This document shows positions 9,623 through 19,385 of a DNA stretch of 56,948 bases, one piece after another. The notes beneath the pieces were generated by a model. It was not told the origin of the DNA, did not search any database, and worked only from the letters and a program-made list of their open reading frames with translations. Source of the stretch: Gracilaria domingensis. Taxonomy: Eukaryota > Rhodophyta > Florideophyceae > Gracilariales > Gracilariaceae. Each line of letters opens with the position of its first letter. Positions within the stretch are counted from its first letter, which is position 1. The stretch covers positions 1 through 56,948 of the forward strand of contig VCMS01000343.1 of NCBI GenBank assembly GCA_022539475.1. The letters are read 5' to 3'. The translations under genes and the position numbers were made by a program.

Positions 9623-11692
9623 ATGCCGCAACCGCCTCGAGGTTCTCGAGCTGGTTCCGCGCGGTCGTCAGCTGCGGTTCCACCCGTTGCACCGACGTCC
9701 CGGTCTATCCCAGATGAAGCGCAACCTCTTGAGGTCGTACCCCGCCCCCGGAGAACGCGTTCAGTTACGGAAGCACCTAAGGAAAATGTGGGTTCTGCTC
9801 AACCCGTCGTTGAGACACCATCCATGGTTAACCCTAACGCTGGTACCGTAGCCGAGTTGGCTAGGTTGGAATCCCGCTTGGATATTAATCACGCTGCTCA
9901 CGTGGAACTCCTACAGGATGTTACCTCGTTGAGGACGCAGGTTGATAATGCCCAGGTGAGGGATGTCTCAGGAGACTTACGTCTTCTGAGAAGGGACGTG
10001 AATTCCATTATGGAAAATCTGGGTACCCCAGACGTCTTCGTCACGGAGTACCGGGCATTTGTCGAGGAAATGCGCACCGATATCGGTCGAATTCGTTCGC
10101 GCTTGGAAACGCTGGAGGATACAATCCGCATGGATGAAGCTGTGGACGCACAGGTTCCTCAAGGAAATCCATCTGCGGATGAAGACCATCGTTCGGTGAA
10201 GCAGAAACGTCGACACCCAAAACGAGTTCACTATGATTCGGATTCATCGCGCTCTGACTCGAGCGGCATGACTGAAGACAGTTCGTCAGATTCATCTGAT
10301 AGTGATGACAACCGTCATAGGTCACGTTCGACACGGTCGAAAGCGACGCAGTCTACTCAGGCAGTGATGAGATCACGCGTGAAAGGACGGCGCCACTTGG
10401 GACTCAAAGAGTTAAAGCCGACGGACCCGCTCTACACAAAGCTGTTGTCGTACCGCTATTATCGGTTGGAGGATGTTACTTCGAATCGCTCCTCGCGAGG
10501 AACCGGTAAGGTGAAGGACTACATTCGAAGGTTGAATGTTACCCTTGAAACAAGGAAGTTCTCGGGGACAGATCCTATCCTTATCTTGGATTTCCTTGCC
10601 AGGTTCGTCCAGGAGGCCGATATACTCGGTATGAGTGAAGCACAGGCATATGTGGCACTGCCGTACTTCCTAACAGGGACTGCGGAAGATCAGTACAACT
10701 CAGTTCGAGGAACCTCGAGAGCCTCGGAAGGAGGAGTCACGTGTTGGCCGGAAGCCGTGAACTACCTTCTCAGGTCGTACGCGACTTCCAACGCGATTTA
10801 CAGCGCTACTCTTGCTGTTCGCGACACTAGACAGAAGAGTGGAGAATCTGAAACGGTTTATTCAACGCGGTTGAACAAAGCGTTTCACCGATGTGGTAAT
10901 GTGTATTCCGCACAGGAGCGGTGTACCATGTTTGTTGATGGTTTGCACCCCATCATTCGGTCGTTGGTCGCTCGCCGACGGGAGGAAAAACGCCGAATGA
11001 CGTACCTAGAGTTGGTTAATTACGCCCAGGCGGAAGGAGAGACGTATCGAGCCCGCAACCCGGTGCAGCGCCGCTCGAAAGCGCTACTCGCGGAGAGTTC
11101 GTCACCATCGATGTCGGTTTTGCGACGTGAAACCGCTGTCGGTAATGCTGATAACGTCCACTTCATCGGAAGTAACCCCGATTCTTACGGATCTACGGAC
11201 CTGCCGTCAACCTCGATTCCGAGCACGGAAGAAGACCCCGCATTGTATGCCCAAGGTGTCCGGGTGCCTGCAGCCCCGCTGCCTTACGCTAACAATTCGT
11301 CGCGTCTGAACCGCCCAGGGTGGAAGGACACAGCACCACAACGTCGAGTGGACAATCGCCCTCGCGACAAACCGGCCTCGGTCATATGTTACCAGTGCTA
11401 CCTTCCAGGTCACGTATCGACGCAGTGCGTATTTCCGCCGTCGCACCGGCCGAAAATTATTGCGTATTACGACGCCCTCATGCCCGAGGAAAAGGAATCT
11501 GTTCCACGAAAGGAATATGATAAGGCCAGAGCTGAACTGGGATTACCGGTTCCGGTCTATGCTCAGCCCTCCGTTCCGGCACAGGCACCTTCGAACCAGG
11601 TTCAAGGCGAAGTACCCACGCATGGAGTTCAGTTAGGCCCCCCGAACGGAGTTCAGGCACCGAATTCGGTGAGCCCCGCTCAGAAAAACTGA
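9623..11692 (+). CDS. gag: Gag polyprotein (element 1)
   Basis: 689 codons from the first ATG (9623). The frame is open upstream but without ATG. Gag forms the virus-like particle and packages the element RNA. Order of parts: a Pro/Ser/Arg-rich N-terminus; a coiled-coil-like segment around residues 75-180; a charged Ser/Asp-rich linker (residues about 190-265); a capsid-type helical region about 285-500 that includes YFLTGTAEDQY and the SETVYSTRLNKAF segment typical of retrotransposon gag; and a CCHC zinc knuckle near residue 590 (CYQCYLPGHVSTQC). The stop at 11690-11692 directly follows a slip-prone GAAAAAC, and pol continues in the -1 frame. It is intact here and differs from the element 2 copy at few residues. 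Confidence 0.93.
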   Translation: MPQPPRGSRAGSARSSAAVPPVAPTSRSIPDEAQPLEVVPRPRRTRSVTEAPKENVGSAQPVVETPSMVNPNAGTVAELARLESRLDINHAAHVELLQDVTSLRTQVDNAQVRDVSGDLRLLRRDVNSIMENLGTPDVFVTEYRAFVEEMRTDIGRIRSRLETLEDTIRMDEAVDAQVPQGNPSADEDHRSVKQKRRHPKRVHYDSDSSRSDSSGMTEDSSSDSSDSDDNRHRSRSTRSKATQSTQAVMRSRVKGRRHLGLKELKPTDPLYTKLLSYRYYRLEDVTSNRSSRGTGKVKDYIRRLNVTLETRKFSGTDPILILDFLARFVQEADILGMSEAQAYVALPYFLTGTAEDQYNSVRGTSRASEGGVTCWPEAVNYLLRSYATSNAIYSATLAVRDTRQKSGESETVYSTRLNKAFHRCGNVYSAQERCTMFVDGLHPIIRSLVARRREEKRRMTYLELVNYAQAEGETYRARNPVQRRSKALLAESSSPSMSVLRRETAVGNADNVHFIGSNPDSYGSTDLPSTSIPSTEEDPALYAQGVRVPAAPLPYANNSSRLNRPGWKDTAPQRRVDNRPRDKPASVICYQCYLPGHVSTQCVFPPSHRPKIIAYYDALMPEEKESVPRKEYDKARAELGLPVPVYAQPSVPAQAPSNQVQGEVPTHGVQLGPPNGVQAPNSVSPAQKN

Positions 11693-11748
11693 CTTCGGGA
11701 GTTTCTCCTACGGGAGGGGCGCCTTCCGAGCCGAAGTTGAAGGCGCCC
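11683..11748 (+). promoter_or_regulatory. Candidate -1 frameshift signal, gag/pol (element 1)
   Basis: The heptamer GAAAAAC (11683-11689, read G AAA AAC in the gag frame) abuts the gag TGA. Pol is open in the -1 frame from this point. Downstream, GGGCGCCTT (11717-11725) pairs perfectly with AAGGCGCCC (11740-11748). The loop holds CCGAAGT (11731-11737), complementary to ACTTCGG (11692-11698), so an H-type pseudoknot can form. A shorter alternative pairs TTCGG with CCGAG (11726-11730). All arms are conserved in element 2. Confidence 0.7.
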
Positions 11749-12665
11749 GAGGCGTCACAGCTTCGTTCCCCAGCTGTTAGAATCCTTTCAAGGATAGCGG
11801 CTACAACTGACGTGAGCTCAGAACACCTTTCGGTTCTACGTCGTCCGTGGATACGGTCCCGTAATCTCCGTATTCCGGAAAGAGCTCTTGTGATGGCCAA
11901 GAGAAACTACAAAGTTTATGCCGATCTTGGCTTTTCTAACCAGTTCATGGTTCGACAGCTGTCTGTGTTGGATACGGGAGCTGCACCGAACCTGATTCAC
12001 CTTGATTTGGTACCATCCGCGTTACGGGACAAAATTCGCCATGGCCCCAGGCTTGGAAATGGCGGATGCCAATAACCAACCTTTGCGTACTCTTGGGTAC
12101 ATACCTCTCATGGTACGATTAGGAACCTGTATGGTTAAAGTAGATTTCATGGTTTGAAAAAGCATTGCGGCACCGGTGACACTCGGTTGTGACTTTTGTG
12201 ATCTTTTTGTTGAAGCGATTCGTCCTCGGGCTCGAGTTGTTACCATGGATGATGGTTCCGAAATACCGATTGTAAGGAAACCGCTGAAGAGAGCTACACG
12301 CAAGCGCGTTCCGCTCCTTGCTGCACCGGAAGTTCCAACCGTCGACCCGGTATCATCTAAGCTCCATGTGGCTCATGCCATCGCAATCCCTGCGCAATCC
12401 CAAGTTTGGGTCACCATAACTACTAAGCAGTCTGGTCTACGTGTGGTACAACCATTGCCATCATTGTATGATCAGAAGCAACTCGCTTTGGCGAACGGAG
12501 TAATCTCGGTGGAACCCGATAAACCATTCAGAGTTTTGGTCGCCAACTTTGGCACAACCCGACAGTGGTTAGCTAAAAACCAAATCCTTGGTACCACTCT
12601 CCCACACCCTGCTGCTATCGCACCGACGAAGATACCCGTTGCGGATGTTCTCGGTATAACCGATG

Positions 12666-12681
12666 CTAAGGAGGGAGAGGG
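12666..12681 (+). other. Internal polypurine motif 1 (element 1)
   Basis: CTAAGGAGGGAGAGGG within the protease-RT linker. It is a near copy of the polypurine tract that abuts the 3' LTR and is one base away from the perfect copy at the same place in element 2. Confidence 0.5.
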
Positions 12682-15600
12682 ATCAGCGGAAACCGCTTTT
12701 ACCGCATCGGTTACCCCGGCGAGCGAAGTCACCGAATCGCTGGCACCCACAGAGGGTAGAGCGTTGCCACCAGGAACGGAAAATACAGACCCTGTCAAGG
12801 AACTGTAACAGTTGAATTTTGATCATGTACCTGAATCTCATAGAGGTAAGCTAAGAGAAATGTTGAGGGAGTTCACACCCATGTGGGATGGATCCCTCGG
12901 GACAATTGGAATCACGGAACACCGTATTGACCTACTTCCAGGTACCAGCCCCATTTCCCAACACCCATACCGGGCTGGTCCCAAAGCTAGGGAAGAAGAG
13001 CAATCTCAGGTTGAGAAGATGTTACGCGCTGGCGTCATAGAGGCGGCTCAATCCGCTTGGGCCTCACCCGTGGTGCTAGTTCCAAAAGCGGACGGATCGT
13101 GGCGATTCTGTATTGATTACCGTCGTCTAAATTCGGTCACCGTCAAAGACGTTTATCCCATACCCAGGATGGACGAATACATTGACTCGCTTGGGAGTGC
13201 TACAGTGTTCACCGCCTTGGATGCCAATTGGGGATACTGGCAAGTTCCGATCCGTGAAAAGGATAAGGACAAAACTGCTTTTGTGTGCCACCAAGGTTTG
13301 TACCGGTTTAAACGAATGCCGTTCGGATTAACCAACGCACCGGCTACGTTTCAACGTGCTATCGATATCCTCTTGGCTCGATTCAAGTGGAAGACCTGCT
13401 TGGTGTATCTTGACGATATCATCGTGTTCTCCGATAACCTTGATGACCACTTAACACACGTCCGGGACGTCATGAGAGTCCTCAGGGACGCGGGCATCAC
13501 GCTGAAACTCAAGAAGTGCGAGTTCTTCACAGATTCTGTCAAATACCTAGGGCATATCATTCGACCTGGACAGCTCTCAGTTGACGCAGTTCGCGTGAAG
13601 TCGCTGAAGGAAGCGAAACACCCTACGACACAAACGGAACTCCGCAGTTTTCTGGGTCTTTGTAATGCATATCGGCGTTTTGTCCCGAACTTCGCAGATA
13701 TTGCGACCCCCCTTAACCACCTTTTGAGAAAAGGTCAACCAGTTCAACTGGAACCCCTAGGCGACGCGGAAGCGTCTGCCTTTTCGGCATTAATTGACGC
13801 AGTAACGTCACCGCCAATCTTGGCTTTGCCTAAGCTAGGACTTCCATTCGAAGTAGACACTGACGCCAGTGCACACCAGGTTGGTTGCGCCCTGTTTCAG
13901 GTCACGGAAGACGGCGTGAGACATCCAATTGGATACTGGTCGCGATCCTTGAACGTACACGAACGTAACTACTCAGTTTCGGAGAAAGAGTGCTTAGCCG
14001 TTGTATGGGCTCTAACTACACTGAGGCCATATCTTATGGGCAACCATTTTACGGTACATACGGACCACTCATCTCTCCGATGGCTCATGGAAATCTCGGA
14101 ACCATCAGGACGCTTGATGCGTTGGCGCTTGAGGTTATCGGAGTTCGATTTCACAGTTACGTACAAAAAAGGAACGTTGAATCTGCAGGCAGATGCACTC
14201 TCCCGCTTGGGGACAGATGCAGAAGCGGCACCAGTTGACGATCTGGACATACCATGCTTTATGGTGGAAGAACAAGCAGGTTGGGTCGAATCTTTGTCGG
14301 ATGACATCTGTGACGACATCCTGCTCACTTCTGAGAAGTTGGATCCCTTGACTGGATCTTTTGTACCCATCACTCCCGAGGAGATGATCCGAGAACAGCA
14401 AACGGATGAGTTTTGTACGCGAATTCGCGCTCGTCTCAATGGAGGAGATCGTATACCTTTTCAGGTTAACGATCAGGGGTACCTGGTTAGGTTGGTCGAA
14501 GCGTATACCCAAATTGTGGTCCCATACTCGCTGCAAAACCGTGTGTTGGTCATGACACACTATGTGAAGGTAGGAGCCCACCCAGGAGGTCGAAAACTAT
14601 ACTTGACCCTGCGTAGAGATTTTTACTGGCCGTCAATGGCATTGGACTGCTACGCAGTACGACGCTCTTGCACCGAGTGCGCTAAGAATAACGTGAAACT
14701 TCGTAAGTACTCGAAGAAGTTAACGCTGTTCCCAGCACGGTCTCCTTTGGAGTTTATCGCTATCGATATCTTAGGTGAATTGATCAGAACCGCAAGAGGT
14801 AATCGATACCTTCTGGTTATCACCGATCGGTTCTCTAAGTTGGTACGGACAGTCCCGCTGAAACGGATTACGGCCACCGTGGTTGCACAAGCTTTTGTCA
14901 CCCACTGGGTCTTTGTGTACGGTCCACCGGTTCATCTATTATCAGATAACGGTTCACAGTTCACGTCGAAGTTTTTCCAGGACGTCTGTCGGATCTTGAG
15001 TGTCAAGAATTTATTTACGACCACCTACCACCCCCAAACAAATGGTCAGGTAGAACGATTTAACCGTACCATGCTGAATGCATTAAGATCTTATGTGGCA
15101 GATCATCCTAAGGATTGGGATTTGTATACGGACGCTATTACGTATGCGTACAACACCCAAGTCCACCGGGTAACGAAGCTAGCACCTTTTGAGTTGGTAT
15201 TGTCAAGAGTACTGCCACCGGTTGCAATCGAGGCTCAAGAAACGCTTTCTACGTACCCGTCTGTTGGGTTATACAGGAACGCTTGGAAGGATTGGTTCAC
15301 CAAAATGGTACCGGTCGCTCGCACAGCGATGGATAAGGCGCAGGCCGCTTATAAGCGCAACTTCGATGCGAAGGTTAAGACCCCATTACCAAAGGTCAAA
15401 CCAGACGATATGGTATTTCTCCGCAAAGAATACTATAATCCGGAGAAGGAACGCCGCCACAAGCTCTCGCCTATCGCGGAAGGACCCTACAAGGTTATTT
15501 CCGTCACGGACGATACCGTAGTATTGGATATCAATAATCTCCACGAACGGATATCGTTAGACCGTGTCGCGCTGGCACCACCACCCTACGTTCACGTTAA

Positions 15601-15797
15601 CACCCAACTGGGTGAAGCTACAGGGGACGAACAGGTCGTATCTTCGCGCCCTGCGACTCTCCGCCCTGATCGCGGCTTATCGGATCTACCGAAGTCAGAA
15701 TCACCCACGCGGGTAGCACAACCCGTTGCGGGAGACGAAGAGGAAAACTCAACTAGAGTTGACCCCCCACCGGACGTCGTGGCTCCCGTGCCACCGC

Positions 15798-15816
15798 CTA
15801 AGGAGGGGGAGGAAAG
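15798..15816 (+). other. Internal polypurine motif 2 (element 1)
   Basis: CTAAGGAGGGGGAGGAAAG within the C-terminal part of pol. Its first 14 bases are identical to the tract at 19371 next to the 3' LTR. Confidence 0.55.
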
Positions 15817-16147
15817 TACGGAACCCGTTACACCGGCGTCGCACGGTCACATTCTGTCGCAAGGTACCGCCACCAATCTCGCGGTCCCTACCGATAGCGT
15901 TGTGGTGCGCCGAGGCGCTGTACCTCGTGGTGATACTCCGTCGAGTTCGTTGAGCAATGCGCTGGAAACGACACGACCCACCCAGGGGGTACACACCGCT
16001 GTGGATAAAGTAACCCCGTCGGGAACACCACAACTGAGTGAGGTCACCACCCGCAGAGCGGAGAAGACAGTATCTGTAGACCCGGGCTTCCCGGAGAACG
16101 CAGAGCCGCAAGCGGTAGATCAGCTCAATGTTACCGACCGGTGTTAA

Positions 16148-16840
16148 CCACGCCGTGGTATGAGGAAACGAGAAGTCGTACTTACCCGCGTATTATTTGG
16201 GAAAACAACCTTGGAAAGGTGAAGTACGAAGTACGAGTTTGGAAACCGTCGATGGTGCACCCACGCCGCGTGGCAGAGGACTCATGACACACCCAAGTGG
16301 AGAGTAACACGTTGTGTGACGTGGTGACGTATGAAAAGCACCGCCGACGCGGGGAACTGCTGACAGTAAGTCGCGTGCGCGAGTACCACACGTGCACGGT
16401 GCACGATGTACGGTCGCCAACCGTAGGCGAACGGACACCTGTTAGGGTAACTCGTGGCTCACACGTGCCATCGCCTGGCCAACCAGAAGGCCGCGATATG
16501 CACCGTGATTGGTCAATCCGCCTCCATGGCGCACGAGCGAGACCCTGCCCGTTCTCCGTCGCACGGACGATCCTTCTGAATAGCAAGAGGGAGCTCAGAA
16601 TCCCGAAGCTACCGTTGGACGGTTGGAAGCTCAACCAAAACGAGCCGAAGCTCGTCAGACTCAAGAAGGAGAGTACTTCAAGAAGAACCTTTCAGGTTGA
16701 AGATTGGACGCTCCTGGCGTAAGTTGTAGTTGTCGCGCAGCGAGGAACTCCTAGTGAGTCGTGACTGGTTAAGTCCAAGAGGAACCCCTCTAGAGGTTAG
16801 CCGTCCACCACCTCGCCACCCTCGAAGGTACGAAACCACA
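16148..16840 (+). other. Pol-chromodomain spacer (element 1)
   Basis: About 690 bases between pol and the chromodomain ORF. A non-ATG frame (16288-16722, about 144 codons) is open in both element 1 and element 2 but resembles nothing that I know. A shorter frame just after the pol stop (about 16159-16287, containing KVKYEVRVWKPS) faintly resembles the start of a chromodomain. The spacer could be removed by splicing to join pol to the chromodomain; I see no proof. Confidence 0.35.
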
Positions 16841-17083
16841 ATGGGTGAAGGAGAGCAGTCAAACACCGAGGTGTATCCGCAGGAATACGTGATCGAACGT
16901 ATCGTACGTCATGTTGTAGACCCCGATGGGACGGTACTGTACCAAGTGCGATGGTATGGCTACTCCGCCGAGGAGGACACCATGGAGCCGGTCGAGCACC
17001 TACCTAGGTCGAAGATCGTTTCATACCACCGTCGCACTCGGTCAGCCTTGCCGTCCAACCTGGACCAAGCCCAGGTGGGATAA
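16841..17083 (+). CDS. Separate chromodomain ORF (element 1, 80 aa)
   Basis: ATG at 16841. The frame is open upstream without ATG. Residues about 10-60 form a chromodomain: EYVIERIVRHVVDPDGTVLY, then QVRWYGYSAEEDTMEP and a closing helix SKIVSYHRR. The first Tyr, the Trp of VRWYGY and the following Tyr match the aromatic-cage positions that read methylated histone H3 in HP1-type domains. In most chromoviruses this domain is fused to the integrase C-terminus. Here it is a separate ORF in the same reading frame as pol but about 690 bases downstream, so it needs its own initiation, splicing or reinitiation. Likely role: targeting integration to heterochromatin, which agrees with both young copies lying inside older transposons. 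Confidence 0.8.
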   Translation: MGEGEQSNTEVYPQEYVIERIVRHVVDPDGTVLYQVRWYGYSAEEDTMEPVEHLPRSKIVSYHRRTRSALPSNLDQAQVG

Positions 17084-17452
17084 GAACCGTTCCCGGTGAG
17101 GAGCTTTCAACTATACCGCGATGCGGAAGACTCAGAATGGAGAGTTGATTCCTTCTGTGTGGGGATGAATGAAGGAAGAAGACCAATGAAGCGGTGAAGA
17201 CTTAACTAGAGGAAGTGAGAAGAAAGAAAGAGGGGCATACCGAAATGCCGGTTGTACCGATTTAAAACGGTTAGAGTAGAAGAAGCACCAAAGAAGTGAA
17301 GTACACTTGAACACAGTGTGAGTGAAGAAGTAATCGAAGATCGATCAAGTTCGTGAAGAACAGGCAAAAGGGTGAAGGGAAAGTTACCACTAGATGGTTT
17401 TACTGTTTCTATCTTATACTAAGGACCAAGTCCTCCAGCCCTGCTGGTCATC
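17084..17452. other. Non-coding gap between two tail-to-tail ORFs (element 1)
   Basis: Purine-rich on the plus strand (many GAAGAA runs), with no convincing ORF. It separates the 3' end of the chromodomain ORF from the 3' end of the antisense ORF and is conserved in element 2. Confidence 0.5.
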
Positions 17453-19306
17453 TTACACCCCCGATGAGGGACCGGCACCGCCGCTACCGGAGGGACCCTG
17501 CGAAGGGTGCGGAACGGCGTAAGCCAGTATCCCTGCCATAGTGGTGAGATGATCGGGCACGATAATTCCAGCGTTCTGGAGACTGGCGCGCAACATCGCG
17601 ATGTTCGCCGGAGAATCTCCCGGAGCGACCGGAGCTGTCGGGGCCGGAAGGACCGAAGGAACGGTAGCCGCTACAGGGGCCGGACCCACCACCGGAACAC
17701 TCGCTTGAGTCGGAACATTCCAACCCACAGGAGCCTGGGGTACCCCGCCGCTGGCGTGCAACACCTGATTCGCCGCCGGTAGGTCGTTCACGAACTCCTG
17801 GTCCATCTCGACGAGTGCTCCCGCCGCCTCTCCACCGGTATCCATGTTCGGATCATCCAGATCTACTGGGGCGACCCAGTTGTCACTGAACATGAACCCA
17901 ACGGGGTGACTGTCTGGTATCGACCGTGGCTGGTTCGCTGCCCACTCGGCATATGCGCTAGTCGTCATCGTACCCTCCCATGGGTCGTAATACACGAAAT
18001 CTCCTGCGGTGGGATGTCTCCTACCGGGTGAGCGGTCGTAGTGACGACGAGGACCTTTCCCGCGTTGCGAACGGGGCACCGTTTCCCAATCGACTCCATC
18101 GATAACATCCAAGATGTAATGGATCTCATCCACGTTCTCTTCGGACCCCAAGGGAGTGTGCAAATCCAGCGAGCGGATAATGCTGCGAAGCATCGGCGGA
18201 ATATACCAAACACGGTAGTTGTCGTAAGCCTCCCAGAGGAGAAACGCTGCTACGCGTGCGGCCCACTCGCCGGCTACCAGACCCCACCATCCTGAACGCG
18301 GATCGCTGATCAATCGGGAGCCGATGTAACTCAAGCACGGAGGCAGTTCTGCAAAACACCCTTTGGGTACTTCCACATCACGCCACCAATCTGGTAGAGG
18401 AGGGAACCGTCCAACAAAGGCCTGCGGTCTGTACCTCTCGGTCTCGATATTCGGGTACGGAATCAGATACCCATGACGGGAACGAGCTTTCCGCTCAAAC
18501 CGAATGCGGTTGACGAACCCACCCTGGGAAGCGTTCTTGCGAAGATAACGGAACTCCGCTCGGAGTATGGGCCGATTCCAGCACAACATCAACCTCGATG
18601 TGGTCGGGCCATCGCCAGCGTACCGCGCATGGTCGAACGTCGCCAAGTTGTCTCCATATCGGACTTCACCGAAAGTACGGTAGAACGGAGTATCGAACCC
18701 ATATGACGGTGGAACCAGGTGCTCGAGGTGCACTCGACTGAGTCTCTTGTACGCCAACTTCGCGTGTTCCGCGCGCGCGGTGTTCAGGTTCTCACCCTCG
18801 CGGGTATCGTACCGGAGGAGCATCGGGTCGATCGCTATACGAACTTTCCATTCTGGGGATTGCACTACCGCTAACGGCAGACCGCCCGGTAGGAAGCCGT
18901 TTTCGGCATACGACTCCAGGAGAGTGTCATCGTTAACAGCTACCGGATGAAACCACGGTGCACGGCTGAACGCAAACCCATCACGGAGTGGATCGCGTAC
19001 TGCGAGAGATTCCCTCGATATCCAACCAGCTTGGTTCGCCATCAGCGGCATCGCCTGCGCTGAATTCCATAACGGAACGTTCACCGGGACCATCGGTTGA
19101 GACTGAGGCAGTGGAGCCGTCGCAGAACCCGGCTGAGGGTAGTTCGACGCGCTCGCCTGACCCGTCGGGTGATGAGGAAACTGATTCGGGTTCATCGGAA
19201 TGACAGATGATGTACTGTGATCGAGTTCGGATACTTGAATACTCTGTTCGCTTGAGTGTGTATCGCGCTTGCGAGGTATAGAAACCGAGGAGTTGGTACC
19301 GCTCAT
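17453..19306 (-). CDS. Antisense ORF of element 1 (617 aa), function unknown
   Basis: A long ORF on the strand opposite to gag-pol, from ATG at 19306 (frame open slightly further upstream from a TTG) to the stop at 17453-17455. The N-terminal 80 residues are Ser/Thr/Pro/Gln-rich and disordered. A central part (about 90-430) is globular-looking and rich in Trp, Tyr, Arg and Pro (PPLPDWWRDVEVPKG, SGWWGLVAGEWAARV, YNRPI-like LCWNRPILRAEF). The C-terminal 120 residues are Ala/Pro/Val/Gly-rich. There is no signal peptide, no clear membrane helix and no enzyme motif that I recognise. It is intact in both copies with about five amino-acid differences. Its start lies 80 bases from the 3' LTR, so an antisense promoter in that LTR is the likely source of its mRNA. 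Some LTR elements carry extra or antisense ORFs; I cannot name this family. Confidence 0.82.
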   Translation of the reverse strand: MSGTNSSVSIPRKRDTHSSEQSIQVSELDHSTSSVIPMNPNQFPHHPTGQASASNYPQPGSATAPLPQSQPMVPVNVPLWNSAQAMPLMANQAGWISRESLAVRDPLRDGFAFSRAPWFHPVAVNDDTLLESYAENGFLPGGLPLAVVQSPEWKVRIAIDPMLLRYDTREGENLNTARAEHAKLAYKRLSRVHLEHLVPPSYGFDTPFYRTFGEVRYGDNLATFDHARYAGDGPTTSRLMLCWNRPILRAEFRYLRKNASQGGFVNRIRFERKARSRHGYLIPYPNIETERYRPQAFVGRFPPLPDWWRDVEVPKGCFAELPPCLSYIGSRLISDPRSGWWGLVAGEWAARVAAFLLWEAYDNYRVWYIPPMLRSIIRSLDLHTPLGSEENVDEIHYILDVIDGVDWETVPRSQRGKGPRRHYDRSPGRRHPTAGDFVYYDPWEGTMTTSAYAEWAANQPRSIPDSHPVGFMFSDNWVAPVDLDDPNMDTGGEAAGALVEMDQEFVNDLPAANQVLHASGGVPQAPVGWNVPTQASVPVVGPAPVAATVPSVLPAPTAPVAPGDSPANIAMLRASLQNAGIIVPDHLTTMAGILAYAVPHPSQGPSGSGGAGPSSGV

Positions 19307-19370
19307 GATTGTGACGTATTTACGTACTTGCGTTTCGCACAAAACTTCAGCCTCGAAGTCGTTCTCGGCT

Positions 19371-19385
19371 CTAAGGAGGGGGAGA
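19371..19385 (+). other. 3' polypurine tract (element 1)
   Basis: CTAAGGAGGGGGAGA ends exactly where the 3' LTR begins. This is the usual primer site for plus-strand DNA synthesis. Confidence 0.85.

Larger units (their letters stand above)
11683..16147 (+). pseudogene. pol: Pol polyprotein, broken (element 1): protease, RT, RNase H, integrase
   Basis: Same protein as the intact element 2 pol. Lesions relative to that copy are a +1 insertion in a C run near 12044-12047, a TGA at 12155-12157 (TGC in element 2) and a TAA at 12806-12808 (GAA in element 2). From 12812 the frame is open for 1,111 codons. It carries RT (YLDDIIVFS), RNase H (DTDAS, SEKECLAVVWAL, TDHSSLRW), an HHCC zinc domain and the integrase core (AIDILG, SDNGSQFTSKFF, NGQVERF), followed by a GPYKV module and a proline/threonine-rich tail. 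The protease motif DTGAAPN lies near 11970, before the frameshift. All three lesions are in the protease/linker portion. The stop is TAA at 16145-16147. Confidence 0.93.

Noticed and set aside
14135..14581. Minus-strand ORF of 148 codons inside element 1 pol (and its twin at 41559-42005)
   Set aside because: It is a shadow of conserved RNase H/integrase coding sequence on the other strand; no motif and no start context.
17453..19306. Reading the antisense ORF as an envelope gene
   Set aside because: No signal peptide, no membrane segment and no cysteine-rich ectodomain; also the wrong strand for a spliced env.
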